Of a DNA stretch of 64,000 nt, positions 11,001 to 19,528 are shown piece after piece. The notes beneath the pieces were generated by a model that saw only the letters and a list, made by a program, of their open reading frames with translations, searched no databases and was not told where the DNA came from. The position numbers were made by a program, and so were the translations under genes. This DNA is from Xylocopilactobacillus apis (GTDB taxonomy: Bacteria; Bacillota; Bacilli; Lactobacillales; Lactobacillaceae), in contig NZ_AP026801.1 in the NCBI RefSeq assembly GCF_033095965.1, forward strand, positions 1,570,001 through 1,634,000. The letters are read 5' to 3'. Every line of letters starts with the position of its first letter. Positions within the stretch are counted from its first letter, which is position 1.

Positions 11001-11755
11001 CGCCCTGTATTTCCAAAGTCAGCAACCATTGCATAAGAAGATGCTGTTAAGTCACACGTTTCAGGGGGAAATAATCCTCCATTACCATCAGCCGATCCAA
11101 AATAAATTCCATCATAAACATATTTTCCGCTACTATCTTTTAAATACGCACCCGGATTAGCATTAAATGTTTCTAAAGCTACTGGAGTAACATCAATCAA
11201 TCCCATTGATACCGGTTGACCTGAACCATTATCTTGATTCATCCATATTTGTAAAAAGTTACCATTTGGGGGATAAACGTTTAAAATTTTAATATGTTTA
11301 CCATAATTAGTTGGCGGAACTGTCCATTGAGTTAAATTATTATTAAGTGTCCGCTCGACAAAGAACCCGTCAGTAACGCCTGAAACAGCACTCCAATTTA
11401 AGTTCACTAAACTTTGCCCATTGTTGAACTGACTTTCAGCAATCAAACGAAAATCACCCGTTTGAACAACTGAACCCGCATCACGAGCAGTTATGGTTTG
11501 AGCAGTTTGCCTGACTAGATTACCATTTTGCTTATAAGGAGCATTTTGAGGAAAAGTTAAATCTAGGAAATTAGAGCTTATCTGCTTATTTGAATCTTCT
11601 CGTTTTCCAGAAATGATCCCATTACTTTCAATTGAAGCACTATGTGGAAAATCTGCTGCTTTGCTATCTTGTTTATTGTTTAAAACAACCCCAATAGTAG
11701 CAATACTTACAATCGCTACTATTAAATATCCTATCCTTTTAATTATCTTGTTCAT
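8036..11755 (-). CDS. BspA-type LRR surface protein with WxL-like C-terminal domain
   Basis: This is a 1239-residue secreted protein, the intact paralog of the gene at 4858. Residues 1-34 are a signal peptide (MNKIIKRIGYLIVAIVSIAT, cleavage near KAAD). Residues about 95-140 are a fibronectin-III-like strand segment (LVNLNWSAVSGVTDGFFVER). Residues about 145-430 form a block with IFGHDTL and GHSVVNGIGACTPDEAKIIANM, resembling DUF5057; that name is tentative. Then come 13-14 BspA/DUF285 repeats of 24-26 residues with the core SLDVTxFDTSxVTNMSxMFxxC. The last ~190 residues end YNATVTFTLVNNAP, matching the distal WxL consensus with Phe for Trp. WxL domains bind peptidoglycan non-covalently, so a cell-wall adhesin is likely. 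The ATG at 11755 follows AGGGAAATGAG. Confidence 0.9.
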   Translation of the reverse strand: MNKIIKRIGYLIVAIVSIATIGVVLNNKQDSKAADFPHSASIESNGIISGKREDSNKQISSNFLDLTFPQNAPYKQNGNLVRQTAQTITARDAGSVVQTGDFRLIAESQFNNGQSLVNLNWSAVSGVTDGFFVERTLNNNLTQWTVPPTNYGKHIKILNVYPPNGNFLQIWMNQDNGSGQPVSMGLIDVTPVALETFNANPGAYLKDSSGKYVYDGIYFGSADGNGGLFPPETCDLTASSYAMVADFGNTGRSLIFGHDTLNYYGHPYFNKFADKVGFILSSVNPSLMLPGYHVDADHFTGSTQVKFSVDGFLNRYPYNMDPSINYTIKAAHTSGQYFNYTSGATRWMQFVPPLTQFGGGGTAYAADSMFDPQNKKVGDSNSYLVTKNNYAMIQTGHSVVNGIGACTPDEAKIIANMTYYTSNLNMTTHGEDHTVKDSAAPDVPTIDPTSATGNTLNLKFNSKDNATDHYYRVKANVSLSTKYSDTLKVPVISGFKGYVYQIDDNPTGSPTVNKDPSSGTVTNINLNPTSATDNHGNLSLNRVNAAGKYLHIVAVDNANNVSAAKTVNLSDYLWWNVDSNNVLTIYPHELNWDRDHVNYYDIHNIYQSAWPWYQSYNTITKVVVSPGVTAQGSLYRLFYNLSSATAIEGCENLVTTQVTNMSEMFNSCSRLTSVDVSKFNTSAVTNMSFMFSYCGFLNNLDVTHFDTSKVNNMNYMFNGCSRLTSLDVTNFVTSSVTNMGSMFNRCNQLTSLDVTRFDTSRVYDMSYMFNSCSRLTSLDVTHFVTNVVINMSHMFSNCFSLPTIDVTHFNTGMVNNMNSMFANCSLFTGLNVTNFDTSKVTDMSSMFYSCSKLLNLDINNFDTSQVTNMSSMFSNCSAMTDLKFDLDKFKTSNVTNMSNMFYSCSVLKSLDVSKFDTSNVVDMNELFASCSSLTKLDVSHFNTANVSNMVRVFAACEGLTSIDVNGAGWSTNNVTNISGLFNGCKKLTSLNLTKFNTRNIVSTNIVGIFANTKSLWKITMGPDFVFFDSYVSNQLKDPDLKAQINDIDNPTPIYYVTNPQWREVGAGNPHEPQGPALTALQIMNESSTRHVLRTYVWDQVGTQTLAATPGSINFGTYASYLRNKEYVSAVQNLKITDNRNVRTGKRWHVEAAVTNPFKLTTNPSKVIRGNPLYYKDTTAGTITHLTSTGQTIYNGTGTSDYEDVKNYPWTLRFRSKPSDIPKAGRYNATVTFTLVNNAP

Positions 11756-12038
11756 AAACTCATTTCCCTAAATCGATCTGTTTCTGCCGAGTTGAAATAA
11801 GTATATCAAAAAGATTGTTTTAACAATTTCAGTTTAAATAATATTTTTATAGAAAAGATTAACTATCAATTTGTTTATCAATTATTAATGGATTTTATTG
11901 ATTTTAAAAGGAATTATATATTTAATTATTGTTAAAAACATTAAGTTATAAATAAATATAGCTAAAAATGATTAAACAAAAAAGCACTAGTCATGATTAA
12001 CTAGTACTTGATATTACATAAATCGTTGGATCTTAAAT
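11756..12038 (-). promoter_or_regulatory. Intergenic: promoter of the BspA gene and spacer
   Basis: Near 11800-11830 the minus strand carries TTGTTA, 15 nt, TATACT, with the CTTTTTGATATA stretch shared with the paralog. The rest (11840-11975) is AT-rich, with nothing recognised apart from the terminator listed next. Confidence 0.45.
11979..12010 (-). terminator. Terminator of the MMPL gene
   Basis: On the minus strand AAGTACTAGT (12009-12000) pairs with ACTAGTGCTT (11991-11982), one G-U pair, 8-nt loop and a T run. It is placed downstream of the MMPL stop at 12039. Confidence 0.8.
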
Positions 12039-15000
12039 TTACTTTTTATCAGACATTGATTTCTGATACATTCGCTCGTTATGCCATTCAGTCAAACTAA
12101 TCAACACTGACATCGACATTGGCAAAGCAATTACTAAAATAACTAAACCAATAATAACTGCTAATGCAACTTGAATCAACGTCGTGACACCAGACGGCAT
12201 TAATGCTGCAAACGTTCCACTTAAAATTATTGCTGCAGAAATGACAACCGGTCCAATAACCTTTGCTGAATCTAACATTCGATCCTTGAGATCTGGAATT
12301 TCTTTTGCATCCTTAAAGTGGATCATCAGGAAAATACTATAATCTACACCAAGAGCAATTAACATAATGAAACTAAAGAATGGTGTATTCCAGCTTAAAA
12401 GTGCATCGCCTAAAACTGCTTTAGAAATAACTCGTGCCAGCCACAGAGAAGATACATAAGTAAGGATCAACGTTGTGATAATTGTCATTGGCTGCAAAAT
12501 TGATTCTGTAACTACCATTAATGCAAGACCAATTCCAATAATCATAATTGCTGCAGTTCTAATAAAATCACTGTTAGCAAGATTTCTTAAATCGTTATTT
12601 TGAGATGTTTGACCACTGATCGCAATTTTAGCATCTTTCAATTCACCATGCTTAACCTTAGCATCGAGATCTTTCTGTAGATCAATTAACTGTTGTGAGG
12701 CTTTCTCAGAGGTTGGATTTCCTTTAAAGATTACCATCATTTTAGTAATCTTTCGATCATCGCTCATATAAGCATCAAGAGCAGGTTTAAAATCCTTACC
12801 GTTGATCATATTCTTTGGAATATAGAAAGATTTACCCATATAAGATTTCTGCAGTGGAACCAAATAATCTTGCATTTGATCGCTTCCCTTGATTAGTTGG
12901 TCAAGTCCTTTATTAGCAGAAGTCAATCCATTTTGTAATTCTGTAACCTTCGAAGCCATGCCTTTAAGTTGGTTATTTAAAGTCTGAACACCATCATTAA
13001 CTTGATTAGTTCCGTTAGCCGCGGTTTGAGCCCCACTTGAAAGCTGACTTCCATTAGATGCTAATTGACTTGTTCCATTACTTAACTGATTTACTCCACT
13101 AGTAAGTGCGGGAACTTTACTATCCAACTGTCCAACACCGCCAGAAAGCATTGATGAACCATTAGAAAGCTTTTCAACTGAACTCTGTAATTGACTAATT
13201 TGATTCTTAATAACAGCTGCTTGCTGCGGATTTTCACCGCCAATTGCTGCTAAAATCTGATTGGCCTGACTTGAGAAAGTGTTGACACCTTGTTTAAGCT
13301 GGCTCATACCTTGAGCTAATTTTTGAGAATTAGTATTTAACTGCCCGACACCGTTATTTAAAGCCGGAACCTTATTTTGAACTTGCTCTAATCCATTTGC
13401 AATTCCCGTAGAACCTTGATTGAGCTGTGCTGTAGAAGTTTGAAGTTTAGTAAGTTCTTCTTTTATTGTCGCTGCTTGTTTAGGATCTTGGGCTTCAATC
13501 TGCGGCAACAACTGGGTTAACTGTTGAACTAAACTATCAATACCTTGTTTTAACTGGCCCATGCCCCCTGCTAATTGCTTAGAATTGGTATTCAATTGGT
13601 CAATTCCTGTAGTGAGTGCTGGAAAATTACCTTGCAGCTGACCGATGCCGCCTGATAACTGACTCGATCCAGTAGATAATTGATTTACTGAACTATTTAA
13701 AGTGTTCAAATTTTTCTTGATTTCAGCAGCGTTTAAGTTGCCAGCTGAATCTAATAATTTGTTGGCTTGACCAACAAAGTTATTAACACCCTGTTTTAGC
13801 TGTCCCATTCCATTAGCAAGCTGTTGTGAACTTGAACTTAATTGTCCAACACCACTTGAAAGAGTTGGCAGTTGACTGCTTAAAGTATGTGCTCCATCAT
13901 TAACCCTCGAAACACCAGACGTATATTGATCAACGCCACTCGCAAGTTGTTTAGTTCCTGATTCCAACTGACTTGTTCCATCAGCTAGTTGTTGAACTTT
14001 ATCGATACTTCCATTTATATCAACTGCAGACATTTGTTTGTTGGCATCATTAAGACCTGATTGAATTTTCTTCAATCCCTTTTTAGAGGTGTCAATTCCC
14101 TCATTGATCGTCTTTAACTGATCTCTTAAATATAATTGTTTTACTTTACTTCCACCTGGCTGAGTTGCAGAATTTACTGATTTAATACCAGGTTCTTTTT
14201 GAAGATATTGAGTTAAATCATCAATTGCTGCTAGACTTGCCTGAGTATTTAGCTTCTTATCACTTTCAATAAAAATTGTCGCCGGGGCAGACATCCCTTT
14301 GCCGAAATGATCTTGAATCACTACATACCCTTTTTTAGCTGGATAATCATTTGGAACTTCATCAGCGTTATTAAAATTTAAATGGGTATTTAAATTCACA
14401 ATTCCAGGTAAGGCAACAATGATTAAAACTCCAAGAATAATCACTGGTTGAGCAAGACTTGCTTTAGATAAGCCATGCCAAAGTGGACTTTCTTTAACTC
14501 CATTTTTAATCTTACTTGGCCAAAACATTTTGGCACCGAGCGTTGTCATGAAGAAGAAATTCAACGTCAACAAGACTGCCAGTAAAACGAGAACTCCAAC
14601 GGCAACTCCAACGGCGCTTCGATAGAATGAAAATTTAGCTAGAGCCAAAACTGAGAAACCAATTAAAACTGAAACTCCACTATAAAGGACAGTTCTACCT
14701 CCATGCTTCAAAGCAACTCTAGTTGACTCCTCAGGCGATAATCCATCCGACAGTGCTTGTTTAAAGTAATTGTACAGTAGAATATTGTAATCAGTCCCAA
14801 TCCCAAATAGAACAACAACCATAAATACTTGCGTAAAGTTAGAAATTGGAAAATCAAATTTTTCTGCCAAATTCATGACGATACTTAATGAAGTTATAAA
14901 CGCTACCCCTACATTAAGTAATGAGATAATTGGAACAATTGGTGAATGGAAAACAATTACTAAAACGATAAAGATAAAAACAATTGCTATAACTTCGGTT

Positions 15001-15524
15001 TTTTGAATCCCTTTTTCAGCAACCGTATCAAAATCACTATTAATTGCATCAATACCAGTAACATAGTTATCTAAACCGGTTATTTTAAGCTTGTTCTGTA
15101 ATTTATCTACTTGTTTAGTAACAGACTGATTCGTCTTAACAGTAATTTGAGCTAACTGAGTTGTTTTATCTTTAGAAATCAACTGCTTTCTAGTTTGAGC
15201 ATTATCATTAGGACCCATAATGTTGGTAACCGAAATATCTTTACTGCTCTTTAAATCAGATAATTTGTCTTTAATCTGATCACTTTGATCAGCTGTTATT
15301 TTTTTATTGCGATTAAAAACTGCAATATAAGTACGAACAGATTTATTGCCGTTCGACTTTTTTTCAATTTGTTCTGCTTGCTGACTTTCGACGTTACTTG
15401 GGAGTTTGATTGCTCCTTTTTCACGAGTCAACTGTGAGACATTAGGCATCATAATTAATGCTGCTGCCACAATTATGATCCAGATAATTAAGGCTGGAAC
15501 ATGTTTCTTCATAAACTTGGACAT
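12039..15524 (-). CDS. MMPL/RND-superfamily membrane transporter with repeat-rich extracellular region
   Basis: This is an integral membrane protein of 1161 residues with the MMPL layout: one N-terminal helix, an outer domain, five or six helices containing the GIGTDYNILLYNYF motif, a second outer domain and a second helix block with LGVDYSIFLMIHF. The paired (G)xDY motifs are the proton-relay helices of this superfamily. The second outer region is enlarged by three tandem ~95-residue units built on GVGQLxxxSxQLAxGMxQLKQGV, like those of YhgE/Pip proteins, and is likely coiled-coil. ATG at 15524 is chosen because the upstream TTG at 15536 is itself part of the TTGGAGGAA ribosome site. The divergent TetR gene suggests regulated export of a lipid, drug or envelope compound. 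Substrate unknown. Confidence 0.92.
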   Translation of the reverse strand: MSKFMKKHVPALIIWIIIVAAALIMMPNVSQLTREKGAIKLPSNVESQQAEQIEKKSNGNKSVRTYIAVFNRNKKITADQSDQIKDKLSDLKSSKDISVTNIMGPNDNAQTRKQLISKDKTTQLAQITVKTNQSVTKQVDKLQNKLKITGLDNYVTGIDAINSDFDTVAEKGIQKTEVIAIVFIFIVLVIVFHSPIVPIISLLNVGVAFITSLSIVMNLAEKFDFPISNFTQVFMVVVLFGIGTDYNILLYNYFKQALSDGLSPEESTRVALKHGGRTVLYSGVSVLIGFSVLALAKFSFYRSAVGVAVGVLVLLAVLLTLNFFFMTTLGAKMFWPSKIKNGVKESPLWHGLSKASLAQPVIILGVLIIVALPGIVNLNTHLNFNNADEVPNDYPAKKGYVVIQDHFGKGMSAPATIFIESDKKLNTQASLAAIDDLTQYLQKEPGIKSVNSATQPGGSKVKQLYLRDQLKTINEGIDTSKKGLKKIQSGLNDANKQMSAVDINGSIDKVQQLADGTSQLESGTKQLASGVDQYTSGVSRVNDGAHTLSSQLPTLSSGVGQLSSSSQQLANGMGQLKQGVNNFVGQANKLLDSAGNLNAAEIKKNLNTLNSSVNQLSTGSSQLSGGIGQLQGNFPALTTGIDQLNTNSKQLAGGMGQLKQGIDSLVQQLTQLLPQIEAQDPKQAATIKEELTKLQTSTAQLNQGSTGIANGLEQVQNKVPALNNGVGQLNTNSQKLAQGMSQLKQGVNTFSSQANQILAAIGGENPQQAAVIKNQISQLQSSVEKLSNGSSMLSGGVGQLDSKVPALTSGVNQLSNGTSQLASNGSQLSSGAQTAANGTNQVNDGVQTLNNQLKGMASKVTELQNGLTSANKGLDQLIKGSDQMQDYLVPLQKSYMGKSFYIPKNMINGKDFKPALDAYMSDDRKITKMMVIFKGNPTSEKASQQLIDLQKDLDAKVKHGELKDAKIAISGQTSQNNDLRNLANSDFIRTAAIMIIGIGLALMVVTESILQPMTIITTLILTYVSSLWLARVISKAVLGDALLSWNTPFFSFIMLIALGVDYSIFLMIHFKDAKEIPDLKDRMLDSAKVIGPVVISAAIILSGTFAALMPSGVTTLIQVALAVIIGLVILVIALPMSMSVLISLTEWHNERMYQKSMSDKK

Positions 15525-15544
15525 TTTTTCCTCCAAAAAAGAAT

Positions 15545-15558
15545 TGAAAGCGTTTCAT
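15545..15558. promoter_or_regulatory. Possible catabolite-responsive element
   Basis: TGAAAGCGTTTCAT matches the CcpA site consensus TGWAARCGYTWNCW at 13 of 14 positions. It lies between the MMPL start and the TetR operator candidates. Confidence 0.35.
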
Positions 15559-15582
15559 CAACTGTTAAAAAATTGACAGTTG
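15559..15582. promoter_or_regulatory. Candidate TetR operator 1
   Basis: This is a perfect 7-bp inverted repeat, CAACTGT (15559-15565) and ACAGTTG (15576-15582), with a 10-nt spacer. It includes a TTGACA that could be the -35 box of the TetR gene. Its place in a divergent promoter region suggests that the adjacent TetR protein binds here. Confidence 0.5.
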
Positions 15583-15652
15583 TAAAATTACAAAGAATAT
15601 CCTAAAATGGTTTTGGTTTAGATACAAGTGGCAAATTATCTATAACAGTCTA

Positions 15653-15676
15653 ACTTTTTACAAATTATTAAAAAGT
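15653..15676. promoter_or_regulatory. Candidate TetR operator 2
   Basis: This is a perfect 8-bp inverted repeat, ACTTTTTA (15653-15660) and TAAAAAGT (15669-15676), with an 8-nt spacer. It lies 20 nt upstream of the TetR start and could be an autoregulatory site. Confidence 0.4.
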
Positions 15677-15696
15677 GTATAAATTTCGGAGGGAAA

Positions 15697-16278
15697 ATGA
15701 AATATACTTCAGCTAAAGGTCAGTCTTTGGGAGTTCAACGAACCCTTAAAGCATTTGAAGATGCGATGTTTTTGCTGCTCAGTAAAGAAGCATTTGAAAA
15801 AATTTCAGTTAGCGAAATTTGTGAAGAAGCAATGTATCCGCGAGCAACTTTTTATAATTACTTCGATGATAAATACGACCTTTTAGACTATTGCTGGAAT
15901 TCAATTAGTCAAAATATTCACTTAGATCAGATTGATTCACATCACGTTCGACACTCTTTTTTCAAAGTTTTCGATCAAATTTATGAACTTTTTTCCTCAT
16001 ACCAAACAATTCTATTAGGCATTGTAAAAAACAATCCACTAAACAGCAGATTGGTACAAAATTTTATTAATCATTTTTCAAAAATTCTTGAACACGTACT
16101 AAACGAGACCATTGGTAAACAAAATACAATAGTTCCGATCGAAATTCTTGCTCAGCAATATAGTAACTCTGCTTTGATTATTTTACGTTGGATTTTTTTA
16201 GAACGTCATAAAACATCGTTGGAGGAAGCGCATAAATACTTGACCATCTTAGTTGATCGAAACATTCTACCAGCATAA
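15697..16278 (+). CDS. TetR/AcrR-family transcriptional regulator
   Basis: This is a DNA-binding repressor of 193 residues. Residues about 15-62 form the TetR helix-turn-helix (FEKISVSEICEEAMYPRATFYNYFDDKYDLLDY, the typical A-x-x-xRxTFYxYFxxKxxLL core). The C-terminal ~130 residues are the variable ligand and dimer domain. It is divergent from the MMPL exporter with a 170-bp shared control region carrying two inverted repeats, so it most likely represses the exporter and itself. The start follows CGGAGGGAAA. Confidence 0.92.
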   Translation: MKYTSAKGQSLGVQRTLKAFEDAMFLLLSKEAFEKISVSEICEEAMYPRATFYNYFDDKYDLLDYCWNSISQNIHLDQIDSHHVRHSFFKVFDQIYELFSSYQTILLGIVKNNPLNSRLVQNFINHFSKILEHVLNETIGKQNTIVPIEILAQQYSNSALIILRWIFLERHKTSLEEAHKYLTILVDRNILPA

Positions 16279-16291
16279 TTTTTAAGAGGAC

Positions 16292-16339
16292 AAAAAAGGT
16301 AAAAACGAAACCACTAAAGATTTTGTTTTTACCTTTTTT
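16292..16339. terminator. Bidirectional terminator between TetR and P-type ATPase genes
   Basis: A perfect 15-bp stem pairs AAAAAAGGTAAAAAC (16292-16306) with GTTTTTACCTTTTTT (16325-16339). A/T runs on both sides serve the convergent genes. Confidence 0.9.
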
Positions 16340-16353
16340 AATTAAATCGATTT

Positions 16354-18579
16354 TTATTTTTGAAATCGTCCAAAGAAAGATGTCAGATTTCTCATCACTG
16401 ATTCTTGAGCAACTGCAAACACTGCTGCTAACATTACACACTGATAAGAAATCGAATTAATTGCAAATAAATAATGGAAGAAATATGCGCAGGCAATTAA
16501 GCCGATAATTGACCCGTAGAATACAAAGTTTCGATAACCATTCATCGGTTTACAAATTTCAAATAAAAGCATAAAACCAGCTAGGGAAAGCAAAAACGTA
16601 CTTGCAACACTTACATCAGTTGACTTAATCGAGAATACCATTCCAAAAATCACCAAAGAAGCGATTGCCAAAAACGATGTGATTGCAGCCGGTAACGATT
16701 TTAAAAACGTAACCCGGATAAAACGTCCATGCTGCTTCTTATCATTTGCTTCAAAAGCTAAAGCAAATGCAGGAATTCCGATGTTAAACATTGAAATCAA
16801 AGAAATTTGTGAAGGCTGGAGCGGATATGAAATCACTCCAATAATTGCAAAAATTGCCAAAAGCATCGAGAAAATATTTTTATATAAGAATAAGGTGGCC
16901 GAGCGCGTCAAATTATTAATGTCTCTTCGTCCTTCAGAAATTATTTCCTTCATATGCGAAAAATCTGAGTCTAGCAAAACCACTTGAGCAGATTGTTTTG
17001 CCGCATCACTTCCTGAACCAATTGCAATTGAACAATTAGCCTCTTTCATTGCTAAAATATCATTAACCCCATCCCCAGTCATTGCTACTCTTTGACCATT
17101 AGCTTTGATGGCCTTTACAATTTCTCGCTTTTGATCGGGCTTTACTCGACCAAAGACGGAGTAATTATTAATTGCATCCCGCAAATCTTCTTTTGTTTTC
17201 AAAGTAGTTGCATCGATATATTTCTCAGCACCTGGAATTTCCACCATTTTTGCTATCTTCGAAACCGTTATTGGATTATCTCCCGAAATGACCATCACTT
17301 TCACTTCTTGTTCGGCAAAATATTTAAATGTTTCTTTCGCATTTGGTCTAATTCCATTGGCAATACTGATAAAAAGAAGTGCTTTGTTATTCTCGTTTTC
17401 TTCTTTTGCAAAAACTAAAACTCGCTCACCTTTGGCAGCATGATTATCAATATTAACTAAATCTTTAGAATTTTGATGATCTCCTAAAACAAATTCAGGT
17501 GCACCTAAAAAGTAATGTGCATCAGCAGTTTCGATCTCTGAATACTTAAGTTTCGAAGAAAAAGGAATAACATTAACTGTGTCTAATTTCTGCCCATCCG
17601 GGTAATATTTCTTTAAAGCTTGCGCTGTAATATTATTATCCGGCGATGTCGCAACGTATGATGCCAGTAAATTTTTTGAATTTTTAACTTCATCAGGAGT
17701 TGCACCCACTGGATCAAAAATTTCAGTTACATTCATTTTATTATCAGTAATGGTTCCAGTTTTATCGACACAAAGCACGTCAACGCGAGCTAGAGTTTCG
17801 GTGCTGCGCATATCGTGCAAAAGAACTTGATGTTTTGCAAGTCTAGCTGCAGATAATGCCAATGCCACCGTTACCAATAGATATAATCCTTCTGGAATCA
17901 TCCCGATTAAAGCCCCGACCATCGAAACAATTACGTTGTTAAAGGCCTCGTGTTTAAGGAAGATGCCTTCAAAGAACAAAATTAAACCGATTGGAATAAT
18001 CGCAATTCCGGCAATTTTAACGATTAAATTAATGTCACCGACCATTTCGGAAGGCTTTTCTTTAACTTCTTTTGCTTTAGCCTGCAGTTTAGCAATGTAA
18101 GAGTCTTCTCCGACGGCTGTTAAACGAGCTCGACAATTTCCCGATACAACAAAGCTCCCTGACATTAAGTGAGTACCATGAATTTTTTCAATTTCATCTG
18201 ATTCTCCTGTTAAAAGAGCCTCATTAACCGAAATTTTACCTTCTACTACTTCAGCATCTGCGGGAATTTGTTGTCCACTTGCAAGAAAAATTACATCGTC
18301 ACGTAATAATTCACCTCTTACAACTTCTTCTTTATTACCATTTCGTAAAACCTGATATTTAGCTTCTGAAATTAGTGAAAGTTTATCAAGAATTCTCTTA
18401 GCTTTTAACTGCTGATAAATTCCAATTAATGTATTGGCAATAACAATTGGTAGAAAAGTTAAATTTCGATATGAACCAGCCACGATCAAAAGAACTGAAA
18501 TACCAAGAAAGATTGCATTAAAGTACGTAAAAATGTTTTTGGCAATAATTGCCATTACACCATCATTTTTCTTCTTCAT
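16354..18579 (-). CDS. Cation-translocating P-type ATPase, CtpE-like
   Basis: This is an ATP-driven membrane cation pump of 741 residues. It shows the actuator motif LTGES, the phosphorylation motif DKTGTIT in the P-domain, GDNPITVSKIAK, the hinge TGDGVNDILAMKEA, and MIPEGLYLLVTVALA in the fourth helix. PEGL is the intramembrane motif of P2/P3-like pumps, and the wording GMIPEGLYLLVT matches the CtpE group, which is linked to calcium uptake. The metal is therefore only a suggestion. The N-terminus is short: family members usually have 30-40 more residues before the first helix. The ribosome site AAAGGAGC supports the ATG at 18579. Confidence 0.88.
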   Translation of the reverse strand: MKKKNDGVMAIIAKNIFTYFNAIFLGISVLLIVAGSYRNLTFLPIVIANTLIGIYQQLKAKRILDKLSLISEAKYQVLRNGNKEEVVRGELLRDDVIFLASGQQIPADAEVVEGKISVNEALLTGESDEIEKIHGTHLMSGSFVVSGNCRARLTAVGEDSYIAKLQAKAKEVKEKPSEMVGDINLIVKIAGIAIIPIGLILFFEGIFLKHEAFNNVIVSMVGALIGMIPEGLYLLVTVALALSAARLAKHQVLLHDMRSTETLARVDVLCVDKTGTITDNKMNVTEIFDPVGATPDEVKNSKNLLASYVATSPDNNITAQALKKYYPDGQKLDTVNVIPFSSKLKYSEIETADAHYFLGAPEFVLGDHQNSKDLVNIDNHAAKGERVLVFAKEENENNKALLFISIANGIRPNAKETFKYFAEQEVKVMVISGDNPITVSKIAKMVEIPGAEKYIDATTLKTKEDLRDAINNYSVFGRVKPDQKREIVKAIKANGQRVAMTGDGVNDILAMKEANCSIAIGSGSDAAKQSAQVVLLDSDFSHMKEIISEGRRDINNLTRSATLFLYKNIFSMLLAIFAIIGVISYPLQPSQISLISMFNIGIPAFALAFEANDKKQHGRFIRVTFLKSLPAAITSFLAIASLVIFGMVFSIKSTDVSVASTFLLSLAGFMLLFEICKPMNGYRNFVFYGSIIGLIACAYFFHYLFAINSISYQCVMLAAVFAVAQESVMRNLTSFFGRFQK

Positions 18580-18670
18580 AAATTGCTCCTTTATAATGGC
18601 TTATTAATGTTGTTATTCAGTATCATAGAAATAATTATTTAAGTCAATGAACATTCCTGAAATTTAATAA

Positions 18671-18697
18671 AATAAAAAGCGGAATGACACCGCTTAA
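18671..18697 (-). terminator. Terminator of the 93-residue hypothetical gene
   Basis: On the minus strand AAGCGG (18695-18690) pairs with CCGCTT (18682-18677), with a 7-nt loop and a T-rich tail. Confidence 0.75.
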
Positions 18698-18698
18698 G

Positions 18699-18980
18699 TT
18701 ATTTGTAACCTCGTTCATACTCTCGAATAGTTGCAATCGCATCTTCTAAGCTAAGACAAATTTTGATATTTCCTATGCCCTTGGCTCCTAAATATTGACT
18801 GCTCCATTCTCGATTTTCTTCACTTTGCCCTTCTGTATAAATTAATCGTTCTCCAACATCTGTTTCCTTGATATCCGTAATTTTAGTACTAAGAAGATCG
18901 TACTCATAAGGCTCGAATCCCCAAGGAATAATGATCCAAAGTCTCTGTCCTAATTTTAAAGGTGTATTTTTATCTGCCAT
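18699..18980 (-). CDS. Hypothetical protein, 93 residues
   Basis: I do not recognise this protein. It is small and soluble, with no signal peptide or membrane segment and a mixed-charge composition (LGQRLWIIIPWGFEPYEYDLL near the N-terminus). A clear ribosome site (GAGAGGGG) 9-10 nt before the ATG and its own terminator make it a real monocistronic gene. Its neighbours give no clue to function. Confidence 0.7.
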   Translation of the reverse strand: MADKNTPLKLGQRLWIIIPWGFEPYEYDLLSTKITDIKETDVGERLIYTEGQSEENREWSSQYLGAKGIGNIKICLSLEDAIATIREYERGYK

Positions 18981-19056
18981 AGTATCAAACCCCTCTCAAC
19001 ATTTACAATAACTAAGTTGATTATACCGCTAAAGTAACCGTATTCACCTTAAGATC

Positions 19057-19410
19057 TTAAATTATTTCAAAATGTTTTAGCCGTCGGTCTTTAATTACTA
19101 AGTAATTATTCTCTACTGCCATTTTAAATACGAATGCCCCTTCAAATAATTCATTTAAATCTTCAATTACTGGCTCACATTTTTTTATCATCGTTTCATA
19201 CTCAGATGGAATTCTTGAAATCATATACGAAGATGAAACTAGACTATCAAAAGTTCGCCGATAAAAATTTTGAGCATAATATTTACTGGGATCCGGATCA
19301 ACAGAATAAATATCATTATTCAAAATCGGTTTATATCTCTCGATCAAATGATCAATTGCTTGCTGCTGAATTTTAATTGGTTTCTTTTTTAAATAGTATT
19401 CATCATACAT
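19057..19410 (-). CDS. Hypothetical protein, 117 residues
   Basis: I do not recognise this family. The product is soluble, mainly helical and rich in Tyr and charged residues, without membrane segments. The start at 19410 follows a strong TAGGAGGTAAAA site. It stands alone between another small hypothetical gene and nagB. No function can be proposed. Confidence 0.7.
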   Translation of the reverse strand: MYDEYYLKKKPIKIQQQAIDHLIERYKPILNNDIYSVDPDPSKYYAQNFYRRTFDSLVSSSYMISRIPSEYETMIKKCEPVIEDLNELFEGAFVFKMAVENNYLVIKDRRLKHFEII

Positions 19411-19464
19411 TCTTTTTTACCTCCTAAAGAACATTTGTTCTATTTTAACATAAATAATTATTCC

Positions 19465-19493
19465 TTGAAATAAAGACGCTTACTTGCTAAAAT
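19465..19493 (+). promoter_or_regulatory. Promoter of nagB
   Basis: TTGAAA (19465-19470), a 17-nt spacer and TAAAAT (19488-19493) make a good vegetative promoter. A CcpA-like box (12 of 14 matches) at 19471-19484 sits in the spacer, consistent with catabolite control of amino-sugar use. Confidence 0.65.
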
Positions 19494-19528
19494 AGGTCTA
19501 TACCAATTAAATAACAAGGAGTACTCAA

